Positions 35,833-46,910 of a stretch of 64,000 nt of DNA are shown here, in pieces. This DNA is from Larus michahellis. Lineage: Eukaryota > Chordata > Aves > Charadriiformes > Laridae. The stretch lies in contig NC_133903.1 in NCBI RefSeq assembly GCF_964199755.1, forward strand, positions 4,357,001-4,421,000. The letters run 5' to 3'. The first letter of the stretch is position 1. The number at the start of each line of letters is the position of its first letter. The notes under the pieces were generated by a model. It saw nothing but the letters and a program-made list of their open reading frames with translations, ran no database searches and was not told the DNA's origin. Position numbers and translations under genes: made by a program.

Positions 35833-38800
35833 GCAAGCGCTAAGGCTGCAGGCCGTGCCTGGGAGCTGTGCGACCCTGCTGTACCCCAGTCATCCCTTTT
35901 TCGGGGGTTTTCGCTCCCACCAGGACTGTGACAATGCTGGGGTTTGTCCTTCTTGCCAACCTGCTGGCTCCAAAAGCGAGGACACAGCGGCTGTCTGGGT
36001 GCTGCGGGGCAGGGAGGGAGCCGGCAGCCGCCCTGGCACATCGCTGAAACCGGCCTTAGCCCAAAAAGCAGGGCTTAGCGGCTCATGTTTTGCACCCAGC
36101 CAGCCGAGCCAAGTGTTGGCTCCCCAGCAGCTTCACCAAACCCCCCTGGGTCTGGGGAACGCTGCTCCCGCTCCCACCTTGCAACCGGGGAAACTGAGGC
36201 AGGGATGGGGTTGAGGCTCCAGCTCCCCCCCACGCTGCTGCTCCTCCTCCAGCTGAGCTGCTGCTGGGGACATCCCTGGGGACAACCCTTTGCGTCTGCC
36301 GTGTGACATCTCCCAGGAGCGCCGGGCAGACCCGACCTGGGGAGCAGGTCAGGGCACTGGCAGACAGTCGGGTTGAAGAACGGCTTCCGCCGGCTGCCAG
36401 CAGGGCCCCGCCAGCCCTCATTAGCATCGGGCAGACGAAAAACTACCCCAGTGTCCCTACGAGACCGCGCCATCAAGGATGCAAAAGACGAAACTTTGTC
36501 ATCAAATCACTGTTTTCAACTCGCGGATTTAATCTCCTCCGCCCTGAACAACCTCCAGCACAAAGGGAAACGTCTGCTGCTGGTAAAATCGTTCCTCCAA
36601 ACCCACATCACAGACGGAGACACCATCCTCGCTTCTCGCAGGTCCCTGCCTGGTTTTGAATACGCTATTTATAGCTCAGCCATTTTCCTGCTCTTTCTAA
36701 CAAATGCAACTTCTACAGAGAGCCGGGGCAAAGGCTTTTCTTGGCGGGGGGGGGAAAATAAGACCACTGGATTGAGAGACGCTTCTAACCTGGTCACCCT
36801 GTTATTCAACATCTGGAGCAACACCGGTGGGATTTCACCAGGCACCAGCCCAGGCCACCTGAGAAATTGCAGCCTTATCCCAAAAACAGCGTAATGTGGA
36901 GGACTCGAATGGGTGGGGTAAGATGGTAACAAGACGGGCTCATCTGTATGCTCGGGCACACCAGTCACCGGCATCTCCGAGGAGCCTGAAGAGAAAACTG
37001 TGGTAGGTGCGATGCTGTTGGGTCCTGCTGCGGGAGCGGGGATGCTCCAGCTGGAGCCGGCTACCTGGGGACAAGCCAGCAAAGGCGTTGACTGTTTGGG
37101 CACATCTTCCCGCAGGTTGGTGGGACATGTGCTCCTGGACCAGTTCCCCGGCTGTGCCATCGGAGGACAAACGCCTGTGGCTACGGAGACATGAACCAGA
37201 CTTGCCAAAGCATCCCTCTCTTCAGCACTCAGCACTTCAGCACATCTTCTCCAACAACTATACAGGAATTAGCCAAAACCCCGTGATTGCCTCCCGGCGG
37301 GATCTCTATCAGGTTTCCTCCACCTCCTCGCACACTGTGCCGGGCCACACCAAAACCTATTTTCCCTGCCCGGCACTGTCTGTATTTGTTCTGCGGAGCT
37401 ATGACAAATGCTTTTGGTATCCACGTGGCCACCACATGTCCTTCCATCACCACAACTGACTCTGCAACCGCCAGGGACTTTCCTGCGGGCTCCGAGGTTC
37501 CTGCTCCCAGGGCGGATGAGCAGCTCCTTCCCGCTGCCCCCACCCAGCCGCCCACGCAAAGCCTCCCCTTACCTTGCCATCCTTCTCACGTGCCTTTTCT
37601 CCTTCCATTCATCGTCTTCCTCAAAACGGGCCTTTCCCTCTGCCGTGCATCATCCCAGGTGGGTGTCTGTTGCGTCTCTGCAAGAGGAAGAGGAGGAGCA
37701 GTCCTGGGCCGCTCACACTGCGGTGGCTTTGGAGGGCTCGGAGATGCTGCGACTCCGCTCCCAAAGTGCATCACGTTCGCATGCGGGCTACCGAGCCACA
37801 TAGATGCCCCCTATAGCCCAGCACCTCACTATATCCCCCTGCCTCCGACTAAACAGCCCAACCATGGAGGGCTGCTGACCCCCGGGGACCCACGGGGGAC
37901 GCGTGGCCAGTGACGGGCATGTTTGCACGTGTTCATCCAGCCACAGCCTGTAGATGGGAATGACCAGCCCAACCCCAAGCCCAGGCTCCGTCCCAGCAGG
38001 AACGCGGCAGCCTCGTGGGGGAGACGGAGCAAAGCCAGCCACGGCGATGCCCACCAACAGCACCTACCCCATCGCACAGGGGCAGGGAGAGAATAGCTAG
38101 AGGAAAAGAAACGCTATCAGAAAGGAAAGGCAAAGGGGAGGAGATGGGACCAGAAACAACCCCATGACCTTCGTCTCCGTCTCCCAAGCGCACGTGTCCC
38201 AGGGGATGCCAGGCTGGGGACCCTCTCGCCCATGGGTGGACAGCAAGTCCCAGACCAACTCCTTCCCCCCAGCAGCCGCAACACGCTGGGATGCTCACCG
38301 AGATTTGTTTTTCCTGAATCTCAGTCTATTTTGCTGGATATCACAGAGAGCCACCAAGCACCGTCCCCTCAACCTCCCGGCACCGGTCTGCGGGAACATG
38401 ACCACCGATAACCGAAAGAGCAAAGAAGCACCCGCAAAGCGCCTGCGGTGATTTCACGGGCGTCTCTCAGAACGAGCCGGCAGGGCACAAGAAATACACT
38501 TTTCCATGGCTCCACCGCCATTAAAAGCAAACACGCCACCTAATTAAATCACCTAATCAGGGCCTCGGCGTGGGCTGGGTCCAGCCCCTCTCGCTGGCCC
38601 AGCGCTGGGGCTACGGGGGAAACTTTCTGCCGGGCGACAGGGTCGTGGTGCGAAAGGCAAAGGGACGCTAAAGCCGCCTCTGCTGCTCGACGCTTCTTCC
38701 AGTGATTAATCGCTCCCGCCGGTTAAATATTTATGCCTTATTTCCAATGTGTCTGGCTTCAGCTGCCAGACATTGATTCTTGTCATGCTTTTCTCTGCTC

Positions 38801-41227
38801 AATTAACGAGCTTTTGGCCACCGTGTATTTTTCTCCTCTGCGAGAGTATTTAGATGCTTTAACCAAGCCCCCCCACCCCTTGTTTCTCTTTGAGGTGATT
38901 TATGAGCAGAATAACTGGATGGCCACCTCCTCTCTCGCCGTTAAGACATTTTCTGCAGCCTCTCCGTCCCTTCCCCTCGGTTCCCACATCTCCGCCGCCG
39001 ACACGGAGAGACTGGGTTTGGCTGTTGTGAGCCCAAATGCAGTTCTGAGAGCGCCCTGACTCAAAATGCGAATAACTGCTATTTTTTTCCGGCGCCAAAT
39101 TTCCCATTACGTCTTCAATTCTCCAGCACAGAAATGGGGGCAGACACGGAGCCGCCTGCCCCCCCGTCTCCCCCAAGGCTGCCCCCGATGGAGAAGGGAG
39201 CCGGTGAGCCCCTGCGCTGCCTCTCCCAGCGTCTGCGAGCAGCTTCGGCCGAAAACGGTGCGTGGTCAGTTTATCGTCCGGATGAGGGACAGGAAAACAC
39301 GTATAACTCCAGTTATTATTTTTGGGTGCGAGAAGATTTCCATTTTCCATTCCGTTCCAGTTAGGATGCCTTTCGCTCGCCCGGTTTACCGGCCGGATTT
39401 GTACAAGCTCTGGGTCAGCCCCAGGTTTTTCCAGAAATCATTTCTATCTCCTTCCAGATTAGCGATAAAAGCACTGAAACACCCAGGGCACGCTACCAGC
39501 TAGCAGTGCCCAGCGGTGATAATCTCCTCTGATAACTGCCTTTGAAATGGAGCAGGTTTATTTAATACGAGCTTTCTTGACACTGTATAACGTCGGCACT
39601 AAATACTGGACTGGACTGACTCTTTTAATACTGGAAAGTGCAGATTTTTACAAGAATATCACCTCGCATAACTCAAATGCTTTGTAAAAGTGTATTACAG
39701 CCAGAGAGTCACCTCTCGCATCAGAGGCTGAAATCATTTTGACTTGCCAGGAGTTATTTTCCATATAGCTGCCTTGGATGGCAGGGATTTATTCCTGGTG
39801 AAGTCTTTAATCAATTAAAGCCTGAGCCAGGTTTCTCCCTCTTCTCCCCGGGGGGATGCTATCAAGCCAATCAACCTGTAGCTACCAGGTCATCTTACTC
39901 CCTTTTGGGATGAGCAGCAACGCTATTAAAACCCTTTTTAATCTTCTGGAATTTCCCCAGGGCTCGTCCCGGAGCAGACGCAGCTCTGCACGGCCGGGCG
40001 GTGAGATTTCAGCTGTAACCGTCCCAGAACAGCAACCAGAAAAGCAAAGCCATTTCCCCAGACCTCTATTTGAAAGAAAGAATTCCCTTTTTTTTTTTTT
40101 TTTTTTTTTTGGCTGGGGGGGGAGGCAGAAAGCACTGGCGTCGCAGCCTCGGTGCAATGGCAAGGAGCGCAGCCTGGATGCTGCGCGCGCGGAGGGAGAG
40201 GCTGCCCCGGCACTGCAATGTGGAACAAATTATAAGCGGGAGAGCAAAGGAAATGAGAACACCCTGGACGCGGCGGCTTTGACGTGCGCTCCTCGCCTCC
40301 AAATCCTGCCCCTCTGCACATCCCGTCCCTCCCGCCCAGGCTGCCAGGGCAGAGCCCAGACCCCTCCGTTCTGAACCACAGCCCCCCACTCCCTTCCATT
40401 CCGGATCAAATACTCGCTTCAGAGCCCAACCTTTTCTTGTGTGAGTTTTATCCGTCTAATCTAGGGACAGATTGGAGGCTGCAAATGTCGATGCCATCCT
40501 CGGCGCCGTCCTTAGCCGGATTGGAGCGGGTAAACTCCTTACCGCGTTATTATTAGCAGTAGGCACCCTGAGGTAGCGCCCTGGACCCCACGGCCCAGGG
40601 ACCGCTCAAACAGGACATAAAGGCAATCCCGGTCCTGCAAAGATGGACTAACAGTTTGTCTTAAAGGCAGCTATAGCTCCACAAATACATTATAATGATT
40701 CGGGACCCAATTCTACGAGGACAACAGGAGTCCTTTTAACAGGTTTTCTTTTCTTGCTTTTTTTTTCTTTTTTTTTTTTCCCCCCCTCTCGTTATTTTTG
40801 CAAGGTCTTTTGAGCCGCCAGCGTGCATCAGCTCTCCGGTAATGCGCAAGTAGGAACGCCAGCCCCCTGCCCCGGCAGTTCTATTCACACACACACACGC
40901 AAGAAACACTTCACAAAGAGCATTTGCTTTCTGCTGCCTTCCGAGCAGCAGAGTCTCGGTAGGCTGCCTAATTATAAGATCTTAGCAATAATTTCTTTTT
41001 TTTTTTTTTCAGCGATAATTAACTGATCCTGGAGAGTGCTGAAAATAAGCACTTCCCGAGCAAGTAGCAAACTCCCCTGAGTTTTCTCTGCTAAAGTTAC
41101 AACTCAGCATGAAACTGCTCCAGCCCCGCGGGGATGCGGAGCATCCCAGCACCTCCCTGCCAAGGCCTGGGATGCCAAGACAATCACAAGCAGCTGAAAA
41201 CAGGTGAAATGGCGTGTGTGGAATGGC

Positions 41228-41931
41228 AGCGGGATCCCAAGGGGCGTGCAATGGGGAGACGGATGCCAAGGGATATGGAATCAGGAGAAGGATCCCAAGG
41301 GATGTGCCATGGGTAGAAGGATCCCAAGCACTGTGCAATGGGACAAGGATCTCAAGGGGTATGGAATGAGGATGAGGATCCTAAGGAGTGTGCAATGGGA
41401 TAAGGACCCCCAGGGGTGTGCAATGGGACAAGGATCCAAGGGGTGTGCTATGGGGAGAAGGATCCCAAGGGATATGGAATCAGGAGAAGGATCCCAAGGG
41501 GTGTGCAATGGGACAAGGACCCCCAGGGGCATGCAATGGGACAAGGATCCAAGGGGCGTGCAATGGGCAGAAGGACCCTCAGGGGTGTGCAATGGGACAA
41601 GGATCCAAGGGGTGTGCTATGGGGAGAAGGATCCAAGGGGTACGGAATCAGGAGAAGGATTCCAAGGGGTGTGCAATGAGGAGAAGGGTCCCAAGGGGTA
41701 CGGAATCGGGAGAAGGATTCCAAAGGGCGTGCAACGGGACAAGGAGCCAAGGGGCATGCAACGGGGAGAGGGATCCCAAGCTGTACACCATGGGGAGAAG
41801 GATCCCAAGGGGCGTGCAATGGCCCAAGGACCCCCCAGGGGTGTGAAATGGGACAGGGATCCCAAGGGCTGTGCCACGGGGAGAAGGATCCCCAGGTGCC
41901 CGGCAGGGGGACAGGGATCCCAAGGCGCTGC
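41228..41931. repeat. Minisatellite, about 29-bp units, about 24 copies
   Basis: This is a diverged tandem array with consensus unit close to AAGGATCCCAAGGGGTGTGC then AATGGGGAG. Variant units carry GATATGGAATCAGG, GGACAAGGACCCCC or GGACAAGGATCCAA. Larger blocks recur (for example from about 41,421 and again from about 41,590), showing duplication of multi-unit segments. Because the unit lacks stops and is not a multiple of three, long artificial open frames run through it on both strands (312 codons on +, 240 and 268 on -). It lies in RADIL intron 1, some 315 bp from exon 1. Confidence 0.95.
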
Positions 41932-42219
41932 CTCTCCCCAGCGCAGCCCCCCCTGCCCGCCCGGTGCTGCGGGGCAGGTCGGGTCTCCAACGGCAACGGG
42001 AGAAGCCTCAACCCCCGCCGCCGCTTCCCTCCTGCCTCCCCTTCCCCAGGGAACGAGAAACAAACATTCCCGTCCCAGCAGGCGGGGGGGACCTGGAGAG
42101 GCTCCCGGGGGCGGGGGTGTCCCGGGGATGCTACCGGGGTGATCTGCCCCCCTACCACCACCCCCCCCAAAAAAAAAAATGGGGGGGGAGGGGTTACCTG
42201 GGGTAGGGTCCGTCCGCGA

Positions 42220-42540
42220 TGCGCGCCCCCCGCCGCCGGTACTCACCGTGCGGGGCTCGGCGGGGCGGCCTCGGCGCGGCCCCCGGCGGCTGCAGCGCCC
42301 GGAGCCGCCGGGGCTGCGCGGCGCGTCCCGTCCCGTCCCGTCCCGCCGCCGGGGCGGAGCGGAGCCCAGCGGCGATGGGGCGCCCCCCCGCGGCCGCCCG
42401 CCGCTACGCGCAGCGCCGAGCACCCCGACACGGGCCGGGGGGAGGCGGGGTAGGGGGGGGAGAGGCAGTCGGTGTGAACGGGCCGGTTCTCCCCGCCGGT
42501 GCCCGGTTAAAACGGCAGGGAGAGGGAGAGGCAGGGCTGC
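42220..42540 (-). promoter_or_regulatory. RADIL: CpG-island promoter of RADIL
   Basis: This dense CpG stretch (GCCGCC, GCGGCG and CGGGCC motifs throughout) surrounds the inferred RADIL exon 1. No TATA box is evident. A short poly-A run (about 42,169-42,179) and G runs flank it on the intron side. Confidence 0.7.
42247..42430 (-). other. RADIL: RADIL non-coding exon 1 (5' UTR), approximate 5' edge
   Basis: A good minus-strand donor (CCGCACG then GTGAGTACC, exon edge 42247) lies at the downstream side of the CpG island. It is correctly placed to splice to the strong acceptor of exon 2 at 34494, matching the known RADIL layout with a 5' UTR first exon. The upstream boundary is a guess. Confidence 0.6.
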
Positions 42541-44534
42541 GCCGGCGGCTGCGGGCTTTTGGCTGAACTGGTTTTATCAAAAAAAGCCCCAAAATCGAGC
42601 TGGGGACTCCCGCGGCTGCGCAGGGGCCGAGGGTTGTAATCGGGAGGGGATTGAATCGCGACTGCACCGGGGAGTCGTTCGAGACGAGGTGGTCGCCGAT
42701 GCTCTGCCTCCCTCGGTTAAAAATTCTCCTCTTCGGTTAAACGCGCGTTTCTCTGCGTGATGGGGTTACGCTGTGGGTGGGAAGGCGGCTCTGCCACCCA
42801 GGCACCCTCTGGGAACGACAGCCCAAAAGCAAAGCGAAGCCAGGAGGCCTCCCAGGGCAGCCCGGTCGCCAGCAGCGGAGAAACGCTGGGCGAGCTTGGA
42901 AGTTGTGAGTCAGGTTTCGGGGTGAGTGCAGCTGCCCCTGGAAGCAGGGATCCCTCCCCGGCTCTCCGGGAAAGCTGCGGAGCATCGCAGCCCTTGGGGG
43001 GGATCTAGCCCCGGCATCATTAGGATGGAGAGGTGCGAGCGAGAGGGCAGCCAGTGGATGTGCGGAGCCCGGGGCAGGCTCCTGGATGGGGAGCAAATTC
43101 TCCCTTTCCAAGAGGAGCCAGTGCCCGTGGGAGAGACTGGTGTTAACTGGTGGGTGATGGCGGGGGGGGATGTCCCCCTCTGGGGTGTGTGGCGAGCAGT
43201 GCTGACCCTCCGCTTGGTCTGCCACAAGTTTGCCTCCTCCCTGGCCCTGGCATCCATCCGCCCTCAGCAGAGGCAGCCATGGGGGGGCTCAACATGTATC
43301 ACCTGCACGCTCGGCCTCCACAGGAGGGGAAATGGCAGGGCCAGAGCGGGCGTGCAGGGCTTTACGCTGAAACCGCTTCGGCGAGACACTGGCAAGCCCT
43401 TCAGCCAGCGCCACCAAGCGCAGGGCTGCCGTCGGCCACCTCACCCATTTATTATTTTTTTTTTTAAGGAAACTCCAGCTTGGAGCTCAACCCGTCCCCG
43501 ACCTCCCGAATTTCCCCATGCAGCTGGTGTGAAGGGCAAAGCAGCGCTGCCCCCCCCACCGCCCCCGGCAAGCTGAGCCAGCAGATGGCAATGCCATCCG
43601 TGCACTGAGGTGAGACGGTGCTCAGCGCTCCATCGCCGTGAGCAGGGGCTCGCTGCAGCTGGTTGAGCCGGAATCGATGCCACGCGGGGCAAGTCAGATA
43701 GAAAATGAGTTTATTTCCAGATGCTGCAGGGAAACTCATTTTGATTTAGCAAGCAGGCAATAGTGAGGTATCTTGAGGTTTTATTTCAATCCTACTCCAC
43801 AGAAAACAGCATTCACTAGCGTTATCTTCCTTACGTTTGTTTTTAATTTGACCCAGTACTGTGTTAAATAGAAAATACTGATTGAACAAGAACGGACGGT
43901 GAAAAACACGAGATGCTAAAAAGTTCCCCCAAACCCTCCTCCGCAGACACCCTGAATGTTACGAGTCATTTAAAATTAGTATAAAATAGGAGGACTAATC
44001 CGATAACCTGCTCTGTGCCTCCCACCCTGCTTTGCAAGGGAAGGATTTGGGAAGCAAGAGAGGAGAGGGCACTTCTCAATTACAGAGGAGCCCCCCCAGC
44101 AAATCCAGGCCCAAGGCAGGGTGGCAATGTCCCCAACAGAGCCCGGTCACCCATTCCCACCCGGGCATCTGCCCTGCCCTGGGTTTTCAGCAGGGAGCTG
44201 AGATGAAGTGGCCTCAGAAAGGTCCTTCTGGCACCTCCCTGTGCCTCGGGAGCACCCGGGATGGATTTAGGGCTGAAAGCCCCACTGGCTTCCGAGATAA
44301 ATCCCCTGGGATGAAGACTGGATAAAACACGATGGTTGTCCCTGGGTGTCGTCAGCCCCTGCCCGGGGACGTTGGCCCAGCAGCTGGGACTGCTGTGTGC
44401 ACGGGCTGTCCCCAGGGTGGTTCCCCCATGGGATTTAGTGATGGAGGCGGGGAGACCTGGCCACACTGAGCTGCAGTTGTCACCGTGCCCCACGGTGGCT
44501 CTGGGAATCCGGTCCCCTAAACTCGGTGAAAATT

Positions 44535-44712
44535 GAAGCCTGTGTTTGTAAAGCACTGGTCGTTCTCCAGGTGCTTCACGGGGTCCTCACATGAGCCCTG
44601 TGAGGTAGGTCAGTGTCTTCACCCCCATTTTATAGATGGGGAAACTGAGGCACGGAGAAAGGTAATGACCTGCCAGACAGCAAAAATGGCAGCTCCCACT
44701 CTGGGACCCCAT
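44535..44712 (+). mobile_element. MIR-type SINE fragment
   Basis: This matches the ancient amniote MIR family over most of its core: a TTGTAAAGCACT-like start, GTGCTTCACGGGGTCCTCAC, CCCTGTGAGGTAGGT, CCCCATTTTATAGATGGGGA, AACTGAGGCACGGAGAAAGG then TAATGACCTGCC. Elements this old are usually heavily eroded in birds, so a recognisable copy this long is notable. Boundaries are approximate. Confidence 0.7.
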
Positions 44713-46036
44713 ATCCCACTATTCCAACCCCAAACGTGCTCCACCAACTGCTGGTTACTCACAGCTCCTCCCTCTCCGCCCCTCCATCTGCGGTAGGTGA
44801 TGGAGCAAGGGCTGGGATGTGGGGGCCTGGGAGAGGGAGCAGCAAAGACCAGGCTCACATCAGGTCACTCACCCCCTGTCCCTAGGACCACCCACCACCC
44901 CAAAGGCTGTTTTGGGGTGCCCCAGGCAGAGACACACACACCCCCCACAGTCCCATGCCAGGCTGGGGGGCCGGGCGCAGCACCCAGGGCTCTTTATAGG
45001 AACCTTCTGCCTATGGAAGTGAAAACCCACCGGATTTTTTTGCCGACCCGGTGAGCCCAGCCACCGCGTCAGGAGGTGATGAGTATCTGGACGCTTTCTC
45101 TTTGGTAATTTGCTGCAAAATGGCACGGCCCTGGGGAGACGGTCCTGGGGTGCCGCACGCTGGGGGGACCCTAAGCTCTGCGGGAGGTGGGACAGAGCCG
45201 GGAGCTCGTCTCCTTGGCACACTGCCGGAGAAACAGGAGATGCGGGACAGTGGCCGTAAATCTCCTTCGCTTGCCACGTCACGCCAAGACTGCTGCAGCT
45301 GCGATTAATCAAGAGGCCGAAGAGAGGTGATGGAAAATCGATGCCTTTGGGGGCTCCTGGGGAAGGGCTGAGAGCGGCGCCGCTCTGCCACCGGCTCCCA
45401 GCACAGACCCCGGCACACACCAGACCCTCCCGGCTCCAGCAGCTCTGCCGGCATGTTTGGGAGTGGGACTGGGTGTGGTTTTCCCATTCCGGCAGCGTCA
45501 GGGCTGCTCCTGGTGGCTGGGCAGGCACTCCATGTCCCATTATCCTTCCTCGAAGAGCACCGTGTAGCCGTGGTTAGGGGTTTAAAAACCAAGCATCACT
45601 GGGACCTCCCCATCACAGCTCACCTCCCAGCATCACGCAGATGAATCCCTTCCCTGTGGCATTCCCAGGAATGTCGGAAATCCTCCCAAAAGTAGGTTTA
45701 AGTCTGCTACTGAGCAAGAGGGGCTCATCAATGGAATGGGAGCAGAGAAGGCAGGCAGCCCCTTGATCCCAGTCCAAGGAGGTTCGCTTCCCTCCTTGGA
45801 GGAGAAAGTAAATCCCCTGGTGTGGATGGGCTGACCCCAGCCAGGGGGATGCCGGGAGCCAGACCCCCTGCTCTGCTCCCCATCAGGAGAAGGCACGCGT
45901 GTGGCAGAGCCTGGGAATGGGGCCGTGCTTCGGGGCTGCCGCCAGCACTGGGACCAAAGAGGAAAACGTGCCCCAGGGACAAAATGTCCATGGGGGCTTC
46001 AAGGGCCCATCCAGGAGGGACATACCAAGTTGCGCA

Positions 46037-46042
46037 TTTAAT
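46037..46042 (-). terminator. MMD2: Candidate MMD2 poly(A) signal (ATTAAA)
   Basis: First near-canonical hexamer on the minus strand downstream of the MMD2 stop, giving a 3' UTR of about 0.7 kb. It lacks a clear GU-rich downstream element. Canonical AATAAA occurs further on at 43,780-43,785 and 43,710-43,715. Confidence 0.35.
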
Positions 46043-46706
46043 ACTGGCTTAGAGAAAGGGTTTTCCAATGCTCAGGGGTTCTGGGAAGCCCTGGAAGAGA
46101 TTCAAGTTTCAATCTCGTGTAAGGCTTTGTTGACTCTGGACCTTCCCATCAAAAACTTGGGAGGGGGCAGTTAATGCTGATGTGACTTAGGACCATTTAG
46201 GAGCCAAGCGGGTGGTGTGGGGGTGCCGATGTGTCCCACTCCCTGTCTAGGGAGCCCAGGGGTTCCACGTCTCTCCCCCCATCCCAACTCCTCCAGTCCC
46301 CTGGCTGGCCCCTGCTAAGTGCTCCGGTAGCCTAACCCAGGGCGTCACTAGCCAGGGGTGTGCGGGACCAGGTCCCCAGCTCCCGCAGGATGCTCGGGGT
46401 CAGGCGGGTGAGCGAGGCCTCCCCAAGCCCTTGGTGAGCGGTCGCTCCCCTATCGCCTGCAGCCCGGTGGTCGGTCACCCTGTTACGAAACCTTTGCTTA
46501 AAAAACATAAACAGTTCCCGAGGTTAAAAAAGAAAAATCTGTTTAAAATCAACCTCCAGGATCTCCTGTCTGTGCAGGAAGGGCACCGGTGGCTGCTGGC
46601 TGTGGGACGAGTGGGTGGCTTGGGGGGATCGCATGGTGCAGGCTGCCTCCCTGCTCCCCTCCACGTCCCCACGTGCCAGTTGGTGGAAGTGATGTCTTTA
46701 AGGCAT

Positions 46707-46910
46707 CTACCGAGACGTTTTAGCCTCCAGTGTGCCGGGCCGGTAGAGGTACCTCCAAATGGCATAGTAGTGGATGCCAGCTCCGATGGCCACGAAGAGG
46801 TGCCAGATGGCATGGGCGAAGGGGATGCGGCCGTCGCTTTTGAAGAAGACCATGCCCAGGCAGTACGAGAGTCCACCGGCCACCAGCTCTGGGAGGCCAT
46901 CCCTGTTGGG
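46707..46910 (-). CDS. MMD2: MMD2 terminal exon 7
   Basis: This encodes the last 67 residues: [20 protein letters not shown], then [20 protein letters not shown] and a short basic tail ending KTSR, then TAG. It holds the H-x3-H PAQR motif (HAIWH) before the final membrane segment. Confidence 0.95.
   Translation of the reverse strand, partial: PNRDGLPELVAGGLSYCLGMVFFKSDGRIPFAHAIWHLFVAIGAGIHYYAIWRYLYRPGTLEAKTSR

Larger units (their letters stand above)
34495..42246 (-). other. RADIL: RADIL intron 1
   Basis: This 7.75-kb intron separates the CpG-island non-coding exon 1 from the start-codon exon. It contains a CpG-dense part (about 35,000-35,600), MIR-like scraps near 35,810 and 36,185, AT-rich low-CpG blocks at 38,500-39,000 and 39,540-39,840 that look like candidate conserved non-coding elements, T runs near 40,090 and 40,760, and the minisatellite at 41,228-41,931. 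In human, PAPOLB lies within the RADIL interval; no poly(A)-polymerase sequence is visible here. Confidence 0.6.
42540..46700. other. RADIL-MMD2 spacer, includes MMD2 3' UTR
   Basis: No coding exon is recognised. The part next to MMD2 is its 3' UTR, down to at least a minus-strand ATTAAA at 46,037-46,042 and possibly to AATAAA signals at 43,780-43,785 and 43,710-43,715. The 43,690-44,010 stretch is notably AT-rich with few CpGs. A MIR-like SINE lies at about 44,535-44,710. Confidence 0.5.

Noticed and set aside
41204..42142. 312-codon + strand open frame and long minus-strand frames over the same region
   Set aside because: They are produced by the stop-free 29-bp minisatellite; the peptide repeats shift frame from unit to unit and show no domain.
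34495..42246. A PAPOLB-like intronless gene near RADIL
   Set aside because: PAPOLB is a mammalian retrogene at the human locus; no poly(A)-polymerase motifs were seen in this interval.
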